Source: Cupriavidus pauculus
GTDB lineage: Bacteria > Pseudomonadota > Gammaproteobacteria > Burkholderiales > Burkholderiaceae
Direction of reading: 5' to 3'
Assembly (NCBI RefSeq): GCF_008693385.1
Contig: NZ_CP044067.1
Span: 124,001-188,000, forward strand
Length of the DNA stretch: 64,000 nt
Positions 1 through 8,519 of the stretch are shown here, piece by piece. Each line of letters opens with the position of its first letter. Position 1 is the stretch's first letter. The position numbers were made by a program, and so were the translations under genes. The notes beneath the pieces are model-generated. The model was given only the letters and a program-made list of their open reading frames with translations, searched no databases and had not been told where the DNA came from.

Positions 1-83
1 CGAAGCCCTGCCTGGGCGGCGCCCAGATCCGCATCGCCGGGGGCGTCGGACAGGTCGGTGGCGGCGAGTTGGGTCTGTGTCAT
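1..83 (-). CDS. Start of an unidentified protein, cut by window edge
   Basis: Only the first 27 codons are present, reading MTQTQLAATDLSDAPG and onward off the window edge. The ATG overlaps the stop of the preceding ABC ATPase gene as ATGA (80-83), so the gene is translationally coupled as the next member of the peptide-type ABC operon. A purine-rich stretch (GAGGTG) lies upstream. The visible residues show no signal peptide and no recognisable motif. By position it could be a hydrolase or another enzyme acting on the imported substrate, but that is a guess from operon logic only. Confidence 0.6.
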   Translation of the reverse strand, partial: MTQTQLAATDLSDAPGDADLGAAQAGL

Positions 84-1099
84 GTGTGCACCTCGGTTCG
101 GGGTGGGGTGGTCGGTGTCAGATCGACATGGCAGGCCACGCGATGCGCGGCAGTCGAAGCGTTCGGCCCGGCGACCTCGCGCAATACGGGCTTTTCCTGC
201 CGGCAGCGCGCGGTGGCATACGGGCAGCGGGCCTGATAGCGGCAGCCGGCGGGCAGCGCGACGGGCGACGGGATGTCCGCGGGCGGTGCACCGGCGGTCG
301 TCGAATCGACGCGGGTCTCGCTCGCGGCGATCAGCGCGCGCGTGTAGGGATGCGCCGGGCGGCGCAGGATCTCGTCGCGCGGGCCGATCTCCATGAACTC
401 GCCCAGATAGAGCACGCCGATCTGGTCGCTCATATAGGCGACCACGGCGAGATCGTGCGAGATCAGCACGTAGGTCAGCGCCTGTTCGCGCTGGATATCC
501 TTGAGCAGATTGAGGATCTGCGCCTGAATGAAAACGTCGAGCGCGGAGACCGGTTCGTCGAGCACGAGCGCGCGCGGCGAGAGGCCCAGCGCGCGCGCGA
601 TGGCCACGCGCTGGCGCTGGCCGCCGCTCAGCTGGTTCGGATATCGCGTGGCGAGCTCGGGCATCAGGCCGACCGCCGCGAGCAGCGCGCCCACGCGCGC
701 CTGCAGGACCTTGCCGCGATACAGATCGTGCACGCGCATGGGTTCGGCGACGATATCGCCGATACGCATCATCGGGTTCAGCGAGGCGTAGGGGTCTTGC
801 AGGACGGGTTGCACAAGCCGGTGGAACGCCTTGCGCTCGCGCGCGCCGCGCAGCGATAGCGGGGCGCCATCGACGCGGAGCGTGCCGGCCGTCGCGGGTT
901 CGGCCGCGAGCAGCAGCCGTGCGAGCGTGCTTTTGCCGGAGCCCGACTCGCCGACGAGGCCGAATGTGGTGCCGGCGGGCACGTCGAAGCCGACGCCCGA
1001 CACGGCGTGCAGCGTGCGGCTGGCGCCAAGGAGGCCGTTGCGGACCTGGTAGGTTTTGTGCAGATCCCGAGCGGAGAGAAATGCCGGGTGTGCCGTCAT
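80..1099 (-). CDS. Peptide/nickel-type ABC transporter ATPase (DppF/OppF-like)
   Basis: ATP-hydrolysing subunit of a peptide/opine/nickel-family importer, acting at the inner face of the membrane. The 339-residue product has Walker A GESGSGKST at about residues 50-58, a LSGGQRQR signature, Walker B LVLDEPVSALD and the switch-region histidine (LISHD). The C-terminal extension has clustered cysteines (CRYQARCPYATARC), typical of the oligo_HPY domain of DppD/DppF proteins. The ATG at 1099 follows AGGAGG and overlaps the upstream ATPase stop (ATGA), so it was chosen over a longer open frame reaching 1219. It is the second of two ATPases of the importer. The substrate cannot be read from sequence; the flavoenzymes in the same operon suggest something other than ordinary dipeptides. 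Confidence 0.93.
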   Translation of the reverse strand: MTAHPAFLSARDLHKTYQVRNGLLGASRTLHAVSGVGFDVPAGTTFGLVGESGSGKSTLARLLLAAEPATAGTLRVDGAPLSLRGARERKAFHRLVQPVLQDPYASLNPMMRIGDIVAEPMRVHDLYRGKVLQARVGALLAAVGLMPELATRYPNQLSGGQRQRVAIARALGLSPRALVLDEPVSALDVFIQAQILNLLKDIQREQALTYVLISHDLAVVAYMSDQIGVLYLGEFMEIGPRDEILRRPAHPYTRALIAASETRVDSTTAGAPPADIPSPVALPAGCRYQARCPYATARCRQEKPVLREVAGPNASTAAHRVACHVDLTPTTPPRTEVHT

Positions 1100-2142
1100 G
1101 CAACCCTCCTGCGTGGATGGGTGGCCGCGTCCGCCGGTACGTCGGCGGCCGGCCCGATAGACCGTTGCACGCGCTGCACCGTATGCCAGCACGCCACACG
1201 CCGCCGACCCTCGTCCCATTCGAACCAGTTGGGATAACGCGCATGGCAGCGTTCATCGGCCTCCCCGCAGCGCGCCGCGAAGCGGCAGCCATCGGCCCAT
1301 GCGCGCGCAAGCGGCGGTGTGCCGGGAATCGTGCGCAGCGCGGCATCCCGATCGTGCAGCGAGGGCACGGCGCTCAGCAGGCCCTCCGTGTACGGATGCA
1401 CGGGATGTGCAAAGACATCGGCAATCGGCCCGTGTTCCACCACGCGGCCCGCATACATGATGGCCACGTCGTCGCAGAACTGGGACGCGAGCTGCAGATC
1501 GTGCGTGACGAAGACGATAGTGAGGTTTCGCGATGCCTGCAGGGACTTCAGCAGACCCAGAATCTGCATCTGCACCGTGACATCGAGCGCGGTCGTCGGC
1601 TCGTCGCAGATCAGCAGGTCCGGCGCGCACGCCAGGTTGATCGCGATGCAGACACGCTGCCGCATCCCGCCGCTGAACTGGAACGGATAGCTGTCCAGGC
1701 GCTCTGTCGCGGCGGGAATGCGCACGGCCTCGAGCGCTTCGATACTCAGGCGCCGCAACGTGGCCCGATCGGTAATGCCATGGTGCCAGCGAAAGACTTC
1801 GGCAATCTGGTCGCCGATCGTCAGCAGCGGATTGAGCGCCGTCATCGCGTCCTGCAGCACCATGCCGATGCGCTTGCCGCGCAGCGCGCGCAATTGCCGT
1901 GGGCGCAAGCGCACGAGGTCGGCGCCGTCGAACAGCACTGCGCCCTCCACGATGCGGCCGTTGGGCGGCAGGAGGCCGAGCATCGACGCGCAGGTCATGC
2001 TCTTGCCGGAGCCCGACTCGCCGACGAGCGCGAGGATCTTGCCGCGCCGGACCTTGAGGTTGACATGATCGACGGCGGTCACCGTGCCGCCCTGCGTCAC
2101 GAGCTGCGTGGTGAGATTGCGGGTTTCGAGAAGAATGTCCAT
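1096..2142 (-). CDS. Peptide/nickel-type ABC transporter ATPase (DppD/OppD-like)
   Basis: First ATPase of the peptide-type importer, 348 residues. Walker A is GESGSGKS, the signature is FSGGMRQR, and Walker B is LLICDEPTTALD followed by a VTHD switch histidine. The C-terminus carries the oligopeptide-transporter extension with spaced cysteines (CRFAARC, ERC). The ATG at 2142 is preceded by AGGACG. The end overlaps the next ATPase by four bases. Two different ATPases with two permeases are the normal set for this family, so the importer looks complete. The GMRQR variant of the signature is common in DppD proteins and not a sign of decay. Confidence 0.93.
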   Translation of the reverse strand: MDILLETRNLTTQLVTQGGTVTAVDHVNLKVRRGKILALVGESGSGKSMTCASMLGLLPPNGRIVEGAVLFDGADLVRLRPRQLRALRGKRIGMVLQDAMTALNPLLTIGDQIAEVFRWHHGITDRATLRRLSIEALEAVRIPAATERLDSYPFQFSGGMRQRVCIAINLACAPDLLICDEPTTALDVTVQMQILGLLKSLQASRNLTIVFVTHDLQLASQFCDDVAIMYAGRVVEHGPIADVFAHPVHPYTEGLLSAVPSLHDRDAALRTIPGTPPLARAWADGCRFAARCGEADERCHARYPNWFEWDEGRRRVACWHTVQRVQRSIGPAADVPADAATHPRRRVA

Positions 2143-2154
2143 GGTGTCGTCCTG

Positions 2155-3066
2155 TCACCAGCTTTCGGGAATCACGGGGTTCAGCTTTTCCCGCAGGACG
2201 TCGCCGAGCTGGTTCGCGGCCAGTACCGTGACGATGAGCACCGCGCCGGGCAGCACGCAGATCCACCATGCATTGCTCAGATGGCTGCGGCCCTCGGCGA
2301 TCATCGATCCCCACGACGCGAGCGGCGGCTGGACACCGAGGCCCAGAAAGCTCAGCGTGGCTTCCAGCACGATCACGCTGCCGAGGTCGAGCGTGGCCAG
2401 CACGATCAGCGTGCCCAGCACGTTCGGCACGATATGGCGGCGCAGGATCCATCCGGTGCCCGCGCCCGCCAGGCGCGCGAGCAGTACGTATTCGCGCGAT
2501 TTCAGCGAGAGGACCTCGCCGCGCGTGACGCGCGCGAAACGGGCCCAGTTGGCCAGCGTGAGCACGATCACGAGGTTCGTCATATCGACGCCGATCACGC
2601 CGGCCAGCACCAGCGCCAGGATGACGGCCGGGAATGCCAGCTGCATGTCGGTCAGGCGCATGATGAACGCGTCGGCCGCGCCGCCGAGATAGCCGGCCAC
2701 CACGCCGAGCGTCGTGCCGATCAGCCCCGCCAGGCCGACGACGATGAGCGCGACGGTCAGCGAGACGCGCGCGCCGGCGATCACGCGCGACAGGATGTCG
2801 CGGCCGAGCGGATCGGTCCCCATCCAGTGCGTGGCGGAGGGCGGCTGGAACGTGTCGGCGAGCGAGATCGCCACGGGATCGAACGGTACGATCAGCGGTG
2901 CCAGCAGCGCGCAGAGGCCGATCACGAGCACGGCGGCGATGGCGGTCCACTTCTGCACGCGCGCGGCAAGACGGCGTGAGCGCGGAGGGGCGGCGGGCAC
3001 GGCAATCGGCTCCGACGGCAGTTCTCGGATCAGCGGCAGGACATTCCGCGGCAGCACATCAGGCAT
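2155..3066 (-). CDS. Peptide-type ABC transporter permease (DppC-like)
   Basis: Second inner-membrane permease of the importer, 303 residues. After a cytoplasmic N-terminus of about 30 residues there is a first membrane helix (AAVLVIGLCALLAPLIV), then the DppC-type loop with the GTDPLGRD motif, and a BPD_transp_1 domain. The EAA loop region reads GAGTGWILRRHIVPN. Its start overlaps the end of the DppB-like gene by eight bases, and it is followed by a 12-base gap to the ATPase. The GTDxxGRD motif is characteristic of the DppC/OppC side of the heterodimer. Confidence 0.92.
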   Translation of the reverse strand: MPDVLPRNVLPLIRELPSEPIAVPAAPPRSRRLAARVQKWTAIAAVLVIGLCALLAPLIVPFDPVAISLADTFQPPSATHWMGTDPLGRDILSRVIAGARVSLTVALIVVGLAGLIGTTLGVVAGYLGGAADAFIMRLTDMQLAFPAVILALVLAGVIGVDMTNLVIVLTLANWARFARVTRGEVLSLKSREYVLLARLAGAGTGWILRRHIVPNVLGTLIVLATLDLGSVIVLEATLSFLGLGVQPPLASWGSMIAEGRSHLSNAWWICVLPGAVLIVTVLAANQLGDVLREKLNPVIPESW

Positions 3067-3976
3067 AGCGAATCCGAGGGTCGATGACGGCGTACAGCAG
3101 GTCCACCGCCAGGTTGACGAGCGCGAACACGACCGCCGCGATGGTCACGGCGGCCTGCACGATCGTGTAGTCGAGGTTGTTGATCGAATCGAGGATCAGT
3201 TGCCCGACGCCGGGCCAGGCGAAGACCACCTCGACCGACACCGCGCCGCCGAGCAGCACACCGAACTGCAGCGAGACGAAGGTGATGACGGGAAGGATGG
3301 CGTTGCGCAGCGCATGCCGAAACACAATGACCGGTTCGGGCACGCCCTTGATGCGCGCGAACTTGATGTACTCCGAATGCAGGACCGTGGTCATGCTCGA
3401 GAGCGTCAGTCTTGCCACGCCCGCCGCGGCGTACCAGCCCAACGCGCACATCGGCAGGATCAGATGCGCCACGGAGCCATAGCCGCCGGTCGGAAACCAG
3501 CGGAATTCGAGCGAGAACAGCTTGACGAAGATGAGGCTGAAGAAGAACGGCGGCGCCGCCTGCCCGAGCACGCCAAACACCTTGGCGAACTGGTCGACGA
3601 CGCCGTGTGGCCAGAGCGCGGACGCGATACCCAGCGGCAGCCCGATCAGCACGGCCACGCCGAGCGCGGCCACGGCGAGGATCAGCGTGGGCAGCAGTGC
3701 TTCCGCGACGACGCCGAGCGCGGGACGCGAGAAGCGGTACGAGGTCCCGAAGTCGCCATGCGCGAGGTCGCCAAGAAAGCTCGCGAACTGCACCGGCAGG
3801 GGCCGGTCGAGCCCCATCTGCTGGCGCAGGACGACGCGGTCCGCCTCCGTGGCCTCGGGTGGCAGCATCAGGTGCGTCGGGTCGCCAATCGCGCGGACGA
3901 TCGTAAAGATCAGCGCGATCACGAGCAGGACCGTCAGCGCGGATTGCGCGAGGCGCCGGAGGAGGTAGTTGAGCAT
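3059..3976 (-). CDS. Peptide-type ABC transporter permease (DppB-like)
   Basis: First inner-membrane permease, 305 residues, with about six hydrophobic helices. The first covers roughly residues 12-30 (ALTVLLVIALIFTIVRA). It has the DppB-type N-terminus (LLRRLAQS), the periplasmic GLDRPLPVQF segment and a C-terminal BPD_transp_1 domain with the EAA-type loop before RHALRNAILPV. It begins seven bases after the binding-protein stop and overlaps the DppC-like gene by eight bases, so the subunits are probably made in step. Confidence 0.93.
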   Translation of the reverse strand: MLNYLLRRLAQSALTVLLVIALIFTIVRAIGDPTHLMLPPEATEADRVVLRQQMGLDRPLPVQFASFLGDLAHGDFGTSYRFSRPALGVVAEALLPTLILAVAALGVAVLIGLPLGIASALWPHGVVDQFAKVFGVLGQAAPPFFFSLIFVKLFSLEFRWFPTGGYGSVAHLILPMCALGWYAAAGVARLTLSSMTTVLHSEYIKFARIKGVPEPVIVFRHALRNAILPVITFVSLQFGVLLGGAVSVEVVFAWPGVGQLILDSINNLDYTIVQAAVTIAAVVFALVNLAVDLLYAVIDPRIRYA

Positions 3977-3983
3977 GCCCGGC

Positions 3984-5537
3984 TTACTTCCACGCCGCTT
4001 CGCGGAAGTTCAGGCTCCAGCCGGCCACCTGCGGCTTCCAGTCCAACTGCGGGTCCTTGACGTAGATGACCTTGGGTTCGGCCAGCAGCACGGCCTGCCC
4101 GTCGTCACGCGTGACCTGCAGGATCTGCCGGAAGATGGCGTCCCGCTTTGCCTTCTCGGGCTCGCCATCGACCTGCGTGACGAGTTTCTCGACCTCGGGA
4201 TTGAAATAGTCCGACCACGTGCCGTCCTTCGTCGCCGCGCCGCCGATGACGTGAATCGGGTCGTAGATCGCGTTGCCGAAGCCCATGACGACGAGCGGGC
4301 CGCTCTGGTGCGTATTGTTGAGGCGGTTGTAGGCGACCGAGTCGATGACCTTGATCTGTGTGCGGATGCCGACCTGACCCCAGTACGCGGCCAGCGTCTC
4401 GCAGATGACGCGCGGCTGGTTGCTCGGGCAGGTGAGGCTGGTATCGAAGCCCTTGGCATACCCCGCTTCGCCGAGCAGCTGTTTTGCCTTCGCGATATCG
4501 AACGCGAACGGCTTCAGCGCGGGATTGCTGCCATACGGATAGCTCGACGGAATCAGCGAATTGAGTTCCGCCGCCTGGCCACGCAACACGCTGGCGATCA
4601 GCGCCTTCTTGTCCACCGCATAGTTCATCGCGAGCCGGACGTCGCGCTTCGATAGCGGCGAGGCGGCGTCGTTGGAGTAGATGCGGATATGCAGCGGGCT
4701 GCCGCCATCGACCACTTCTGCCGCGAGCCCCTTGTTGGCTTGCAGGCGTTCGAGGTCGGTCGGCAGCACTTCGGTGGCCAGATCGACCTCTCCCGCCAGC
4801 AGCGCGCTGGCGCGGCTGCTGGCCTCGGGCACGACCTTGTAGACGAGGCGCGAGACCGCAGGTTTGGTGCCCCAGAAGCCGTCGAAGCGTTCGAACGCGA
4901 GCTCGCGCCCGACCTGATTGCGCACGATCTTCCACGGGCCGGTGCCGATGGGGGCCTGGGCAAAGGCATCGGCGTTCGGCAGCGACTGCGCGTACCTGTG
5001 CGGCACGATATAGAGATAGCCGGCCAGCTTGTTCAGGAACGCCCCATCCTTTTTCTTGAGGCGGAACACCACGGTCTGCGGATCCTTGACCGTCGTCGAT
5101 TCGATGATCGGTGCGAAGAACGGGCGCCGCGTACTCTTCGACTCGGGTTGCAGCACACGGTCCATCGAGAACTTGACGTCATCGGCGGTGAAGGCGTCGC
5201 CGTTCTGGAACTTGACGCCCTTGCGCAGCTTGAAGGTCCAGACCAGACCGTCGCCGCTGATATCGTAGCCGGTGGCAAGGCGCGGTTCGAGGTTGCCCTG
5301 GCGGTCGAAGCCATAGAGCGCGTCGAACGCGTTCCATGCGTACTTGGCCGACTCGACGCTCGGCGGAATCAGCGGGTCGAGGTTGGCGGGCAGAGCGGTG
5401 ATGGCGACGACCACCGTCTGCTTGTCGACGGCGGGCTTGCCGTCGATGGCGCCGGCGGGGAGGGTGACGGCGAGCAGCGCGGCGGCGAGGGTCGTTCCGG
5501 CGACGGTGCGGTGCGGGGAGGGGAGCGACAGCTTCAT
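3984..5537 (-). CDS. Peptide-type ABC transporter periplasmic binding protein (SBP_bac_5)
   Basis: Substrate-binding protein of 517 residues, a normal length for family 5 binding proteins. A Sec signal peptide covers about residues 1-30 (TTLAAALLAVTLPAGA). The mature protein has family hallmarks: TVVVAITALPANLDPL at the start of the fold, then GDGLVWTFKLRKGVKFQNGD and TADDVKFSMDRV. No lipobox cysteine is visible, so it should be soluble in the periplasm. It lies 48 bases downstream of the FAD oxidoreductase gene and 7 bases upstream of the first permease. Family 5 proteins bind peptides, nickel chelates, opines and glutathione, and sequence alone does not separate these. Confidence 0.92.
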   Translation of the reverse strand: MKLSLPSPHRTVAGTTLAAALLAVTLPAGAIDGKPAVDKQTVVVAITALPANLDPLIPPSVESAKYAWNAFDALYGFDRQGNLEPRLATGYDISGDGLVWTFKLRKGVKFQNGDAFTADDVKFSMDRVLQPESKSTRRPFFAPIIESTTVKDPQTVVFRLKKKDGAFLNKLAGYLYIVPHRYAQSLPNADAFAQAPIGTGPWKIVRNQVGRELAFERFDGFWGTKPAVSRLVYKVVPEASSRASALLAGEVDLATEVLPTDLERLQANKGLAAEVVDGGSPLHIRIYSNDAASPLSKRDVRLAMNYAVDKKALIASVLRGQAAELNSLIPSSYPYGSNPALKPFAFDIAKAKQLLGEAGYAKGFDTSLTCPSNQPRVICETLAAYWGQVGIRTQIKVIDSVAYNRLNNTHQSGPLVVMGFGNAIYDPIHVIGGAATKDGTWSDYFNPEVEKLVTQVDGEPEKAKRDAIFRQILQVTRDDGQAVLLAEPKVIYVKDPQLDWKPQVAGWSLNFREAAWK

Positions 5538-5585
5538 GTTCTGGACAGGGATGGACGTGACAGCGCCTTGTGGCGGAAGGGGTGG

Positions 5586-7178
5586 TCAGGAGAACACGAC
5601 AGGGTCGGATTCGAGGGGGACGTGTGCGGCGGCGTGGTGAGCATCGACGCGCGATACCGCATGGCGCGCCGCGCGCCGGCCGCCAACGATGCATTCGGCA
5701 AGATTGCCGCCCGCCATATACAGATGGCCAAACGCGCTGCCAAGCTCGCCAGCCGCATACAGGCCGGCGATGGCGCGGCCATCCACATCGAGCACGCGCT
5801 GGTCGGCATCGTGGACGGGGCCGCCCTGCGTATTGATGACGAGCGGCCAGACCCGCGCGAGATAGAACGGCGCGCGCGCAATGGGACGCATGGTGGACGG
5901 CGGGCGACCGAACGCGTCGTCGTGCCGCGCGGCACACGCGTCGTTCCAGGCGTCCAGCGCCGCGGCAAGGGCGGCCTCGGGCATGTCCGCCAGCGCGGCC
6001 AGTGACGATACGGACGCCGCCTCGCGGAAGATGCCGAGCGCGAGCTCCTGCCCGTTGTCCTCGCTCCATGCAAACGCGCGCGCGGCTGCGGGCGCATCGG
6101 GCGTGACGTGGGCGATGAAGCGGCCAAGCTTGTACATGGCGAAGCCATCGGCATCGAGCACCATCCATGCCGGCAGCCGCGTATTGCGCCCGTGGTTGCC
6201 GTCGAGATGCGAAAAGTGCCGCACGCCCGTATCGCCGGGGTAGGGCTCGTACTCGTTGGCAAAGCGCCGGCCGAGCTGATCGATGAGGATCCACGGCATG
6301 ACAGGCAGATTGTCGTGTGCATGCCCGGGCGTCCACATCGGAAAGCTCTTTGGGTACAGCCCGAACGGAAACGCCGGATCCGGATGCCGAAAGCCATAAG
6401 GGCCGTGAAAGTGCCACATATGCCAGAGGTCCGCTCCGAGCGCCTGCGCCATGCGAATGCCATCGCCGGTGTTGCCGAGGAAGCTGCCATTGAGCACCTC
6501 GGCGGGCTCGAACCATGCCTGCTGCATGCGGAGGTCGGCCTCGAAGCCGCCACAGGCGAGAATGACGCCACGCGTCGCATGGACGCGCAACGCACCGTGC
6601 GCGTCCGCGAGCATGGCGCCATGCACGGGGCCGTCCTCATCGCGCAATAGCCGCGTCGCGCGCGTGCCGGTCAGCACGGAGATCGGCCGCCGTTCCACAT
6701 GCGCCTGCAATAGCCCGAAGAATCGCGCCCCGGGCGGCGACAGCGCGGTCACGTGGCCGGGAATGCGATCGCCGAACGCGAGGTCGTCCGGCAGCGACCG
6801 CACTTCCGCATAGCCGAGGGACTCGAACCCGGGGAACGGATAGTTCCCGACGGCCTCGCGCACGACGAGCTCGGCGCCAATGTCCTCGGCCAGCGCACGC
6901 AGCCATGCCGGAAAGTCCTGCATACCCTGCGCGAGCACTTGCAGGACGTCGTCGGGCGTGCGGTCACCACAGGTGTGGCGCAGATAGTCGAGCGCGGCAT
7001 CGGCGTCGAACGCCATGCGCGCGCCGCCGGCGGAGACCACGGACAGGCCGCCGGGCCAGGGCATCTTCTCGACGAGCAGCACGCGCGCACCGGCGTCGGC
7101 GGCCTCGATCGCCGCGGCCGCGCCCGCGGCACCGTATCCGATCACGAGCACGTCGCACGTCAGCGTCCGCATGGTCAT
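5586..7178 (-). CDS. FAD-dependent oxidoreductase of the fumarate-reductase/KstD flavoprotein superfamily
   Basis: Flavoprotein of 530 residues. The Rossmann dinucleotide fold is at the N-terminus (VLVIGYGAAGAAAAIEAA, residues 9-26), with a following VEKMPWPGG segment. A C-terminal FAD motif (GLYAAGELGSAFGHLYMAGGNL) matches the fumarate reductase/succinate dehydrogenase flavoprotein class that includes 3-ketosteroid dehydrogenases. The start at 7178 overlaps the stop of the upstream DszC-like gene as ATGA; a longer open frame reaching 7556 is rejected because it would run through that gene. No signal peptide is visible, so it is cytosolic. Position between an oxygenase-type flavoprotein and an importer suggests it oxidises or reduces the imported compound. 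The exact reaction is unknown. Confidence 0.85.
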   Translation of the reverse strand: MTMRTLTCDVLVIGYGAAGAAAAIEAADAGARVLLVEKMPWPGGLSVVSAGGARMAFDADAALDYLRHTCGDRTPDDVLQVLAQGMQDFPAWLRALAEDIGAELVVREAVGNYPFPGFESLGYAEVRSLPDDLAFGDRIPGHVTALSPPGARFFGLLQAHVERRPISVLTGTRATRLLRDEDGPVHGAMLADAHGALRVHATRGVILACGGFEADLRMQQAWFEPAEVLNGSFLGNTGDGIRMAQALGADLWHMWHFHGPYGFRHPDPAFPFGLYPKSFPMWTPGHAHDNLPVMPWILIDQLGRRFANEYEPYPGDTGVRHFSHLDGNHGRNTRLPAWMVLDADGFAMYKLGRFIAHVTPDAPAAARAFAWSEDNGQELALGIFREAASVSSLAALADMPEAALAAALDAWNDACAARHDDAFGRPPSTMRPIARAPFYLARVWPLVINTQGGPVHDADQRVLDVDGRAIAGLYAAGELGSAFGHLYMAGGNLAECIVGGRRAARHAVSRVDAHHAAAHVPLESDPVVFS

Positions 7179-8371
7179 CGCTGCCGCGTGGAATCGAAGG
7201 CCTGCCCCAGCATGGCGGCACCGATCGTCTGATGCGTGCGGTCGTGTCCGACGTGCAGGACGTGCGTGTGCAGGTCGCGGATCAGCCGTCCCAGCGGATG
7301 ATCGTCGAACAGCGCGGTGGAACCCGTCAGGCGGCCCATCGTTTCGGCCGCAAGCATCGCGGCCTGCGCGCAGGTGGACTTGGCGGCCATCGAGGTCAGC
7401 TCGGCCCGCTGCACGTCCCCGGCGCGCCATATGGCAATCGCACGGTCGAGCGAGGCGGCGGCCGCCTGCAGGGCGACCTGTACCTCGCCGACGTGCGCCT
7501 GTACGAACGGATCCGCCACGCGCTCGGGAAAGTCGCGCAGCCAGTCCGTGGCCCATCCGGCGATCCCTTCGCCCATGCCCAGATAGTTGGCCGCAAAACC
7601 CAGATGGAAACGCCCCTGCCAGCGGCCGCGTACATAGTCGCCTGGGCGGCCCAGCACATGCGAGGCCGGAACGCGGACGTCGTCGAGCTGGACGCGCGGG
7701 CTTTCCGCCACGCGCATGCCGGTGGGGCGATACCAGCCCCCGATCTGCGTAACACCGGCCATCGACGGTTCCACGAGGACCATCTGCTGGTTATGGATCA
7801 GGCCGTCGGGACCGTCCACCGATGCAAAGGCGAGCCCGTAACCGTGCTCGATGCCGTTGGTCGCGTATTGCTTGACGCCCGTGACGCGGAGGCCATCGCC
7901 GTCGGCGACGGCACGCGTCTGGTAACGCGGCGAGCCCGGCGCGAGACCGGGCTCGCTGCCGAGGAATGCGAACAGCGAGAGCCGCTCGCGTTGCGGCGCG
8001 AGAAACCGCGCGTGCTGCGAGGGTGTGCCGGTCTCCCACACGGTCCATAGCGCATGGTTGTGCACCTGGAGGCAATGGGCCGTGCCCGGCGACACGCGAG
8101 CAATCGTGCGGATCGCCTGCAGATAGGTACCGGGGTCGTCCGTGCCGAGCCGGCTGTCGGCGCCACCGAGCGCGTCCGGCAATGTCAGGCGCAGCCAGCC
8201 ACCGTCGTGCAGTTCGCGCAGGTTGTCGAGCGGCAGCGCCGCGTGCTCGTGCGCCAGCGCTTCACGCGCGGCGAAGCGCGTCTCCACGAGGTGGCGCAGT
8301 GCGGCGAGATCGGGGCGGGAAGATCGGCTGGCGGAAGGGGGGATACGGGGGGCAACGTTCATCGAACGCAT
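7175..8371 (-). CDS. Acyl-CoA dehydrogenase-fold flavoprotein, DszC/SfnB-like
   Basis: Product of about 398 residues with the acyl-CoA dehydrogenase fold: N-terminal helical domain (LPLDNLRELHDGGWLRL), a central beta domain (GVKQYATNGIEHGYGLAFA, VQLDDVRVPASHVLG) and a C-terminal helical bundle (THVLHVGHDRTHQTIGAAMLG). The region before the stop has no typical catalytic glutamate of fatty-acyl-CoA dehydrogenases. Relatives of this type (DszC, SfnB) are FMNH2-dependent oxygenases in sulfur scavenging; assignment to that branch is inferred from sequence feel and from the two divergent DszA-like monooxygenases. The start is uncertain between 8371 (TAAGG about 14 bases upstream) and 8362 (MNVAPRIPP). 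It is the first gene of an operon leading into the peptide-type importer. Confidence 0.8.
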   Translation of the reverse strand: MRSMNVAPRIPPSASRSSRPDLAALRHLVETRFAAREALAHEHAALPLDNLRELHDGGWLRLTLPDALGGADSRLGTDDPGTYLQAIRTIARVSPGTAHCLQVHNHALWTVWETGTPSQHARFLAPQRERLSLFAFLGSEPGLAPGSPRYQTRAVADGDGLRVTGVKQYATNGIEHGYGLAFASVDGPDGLIHNQQMVLVEPSMAGVTQIGGWYRPTGMRVAESPRVQLDDVRVPASHVLGRPGDYVRGRWQGRFHLGFAANYLGMGEGIAGWATDWLRDFPERVADPFVQAHVGEVQVALQAAAASLDRAIAIWRAGDVQRAELTSMAAKSTCAQAAMLAAETMGRLTGSTALFDDHPLGRLIRDLHTHVLHVGHDRTHQTIGAAMLGQAFDSTRQR

Positions 8372-8519
8372 TTTGCGAACGCGCACCTTACGGAACAAAG
8401 ACTCATTTCGTATATGGATGGCGGGCGCCAACCGGTATCGACATGCGGAAATCGCGTTTAGCGCCGGTGCTGGAATTGATTACGCTAGAACGCTTCCTCG
8501 GCACCTCCCTTCTCCAGCC

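Noticed and set aside
919..2979. Long plus-strand open frame (686 codons) opposite the peptide-type importer genes
   Set aside because: It is the GC-rich antisense shadow of the DppD/DppC-like genes: His/Arg/Asp-rich with no motif and no ribosome site. Similar shadows were rejected at 22064-23638, 23295-25163, 28309-30009, 47795-49774 and 50939-53554.
7175..8371. Fatty-acid beta-oxidation acyl-CoA dehydrogenase
   Set aside because: The fold is right, but there are no thiolase, hydratase or CoA-ligase neighbours, and the surrounding FMN monooxygenases favour a DszC/SfnB-type oxygenase.
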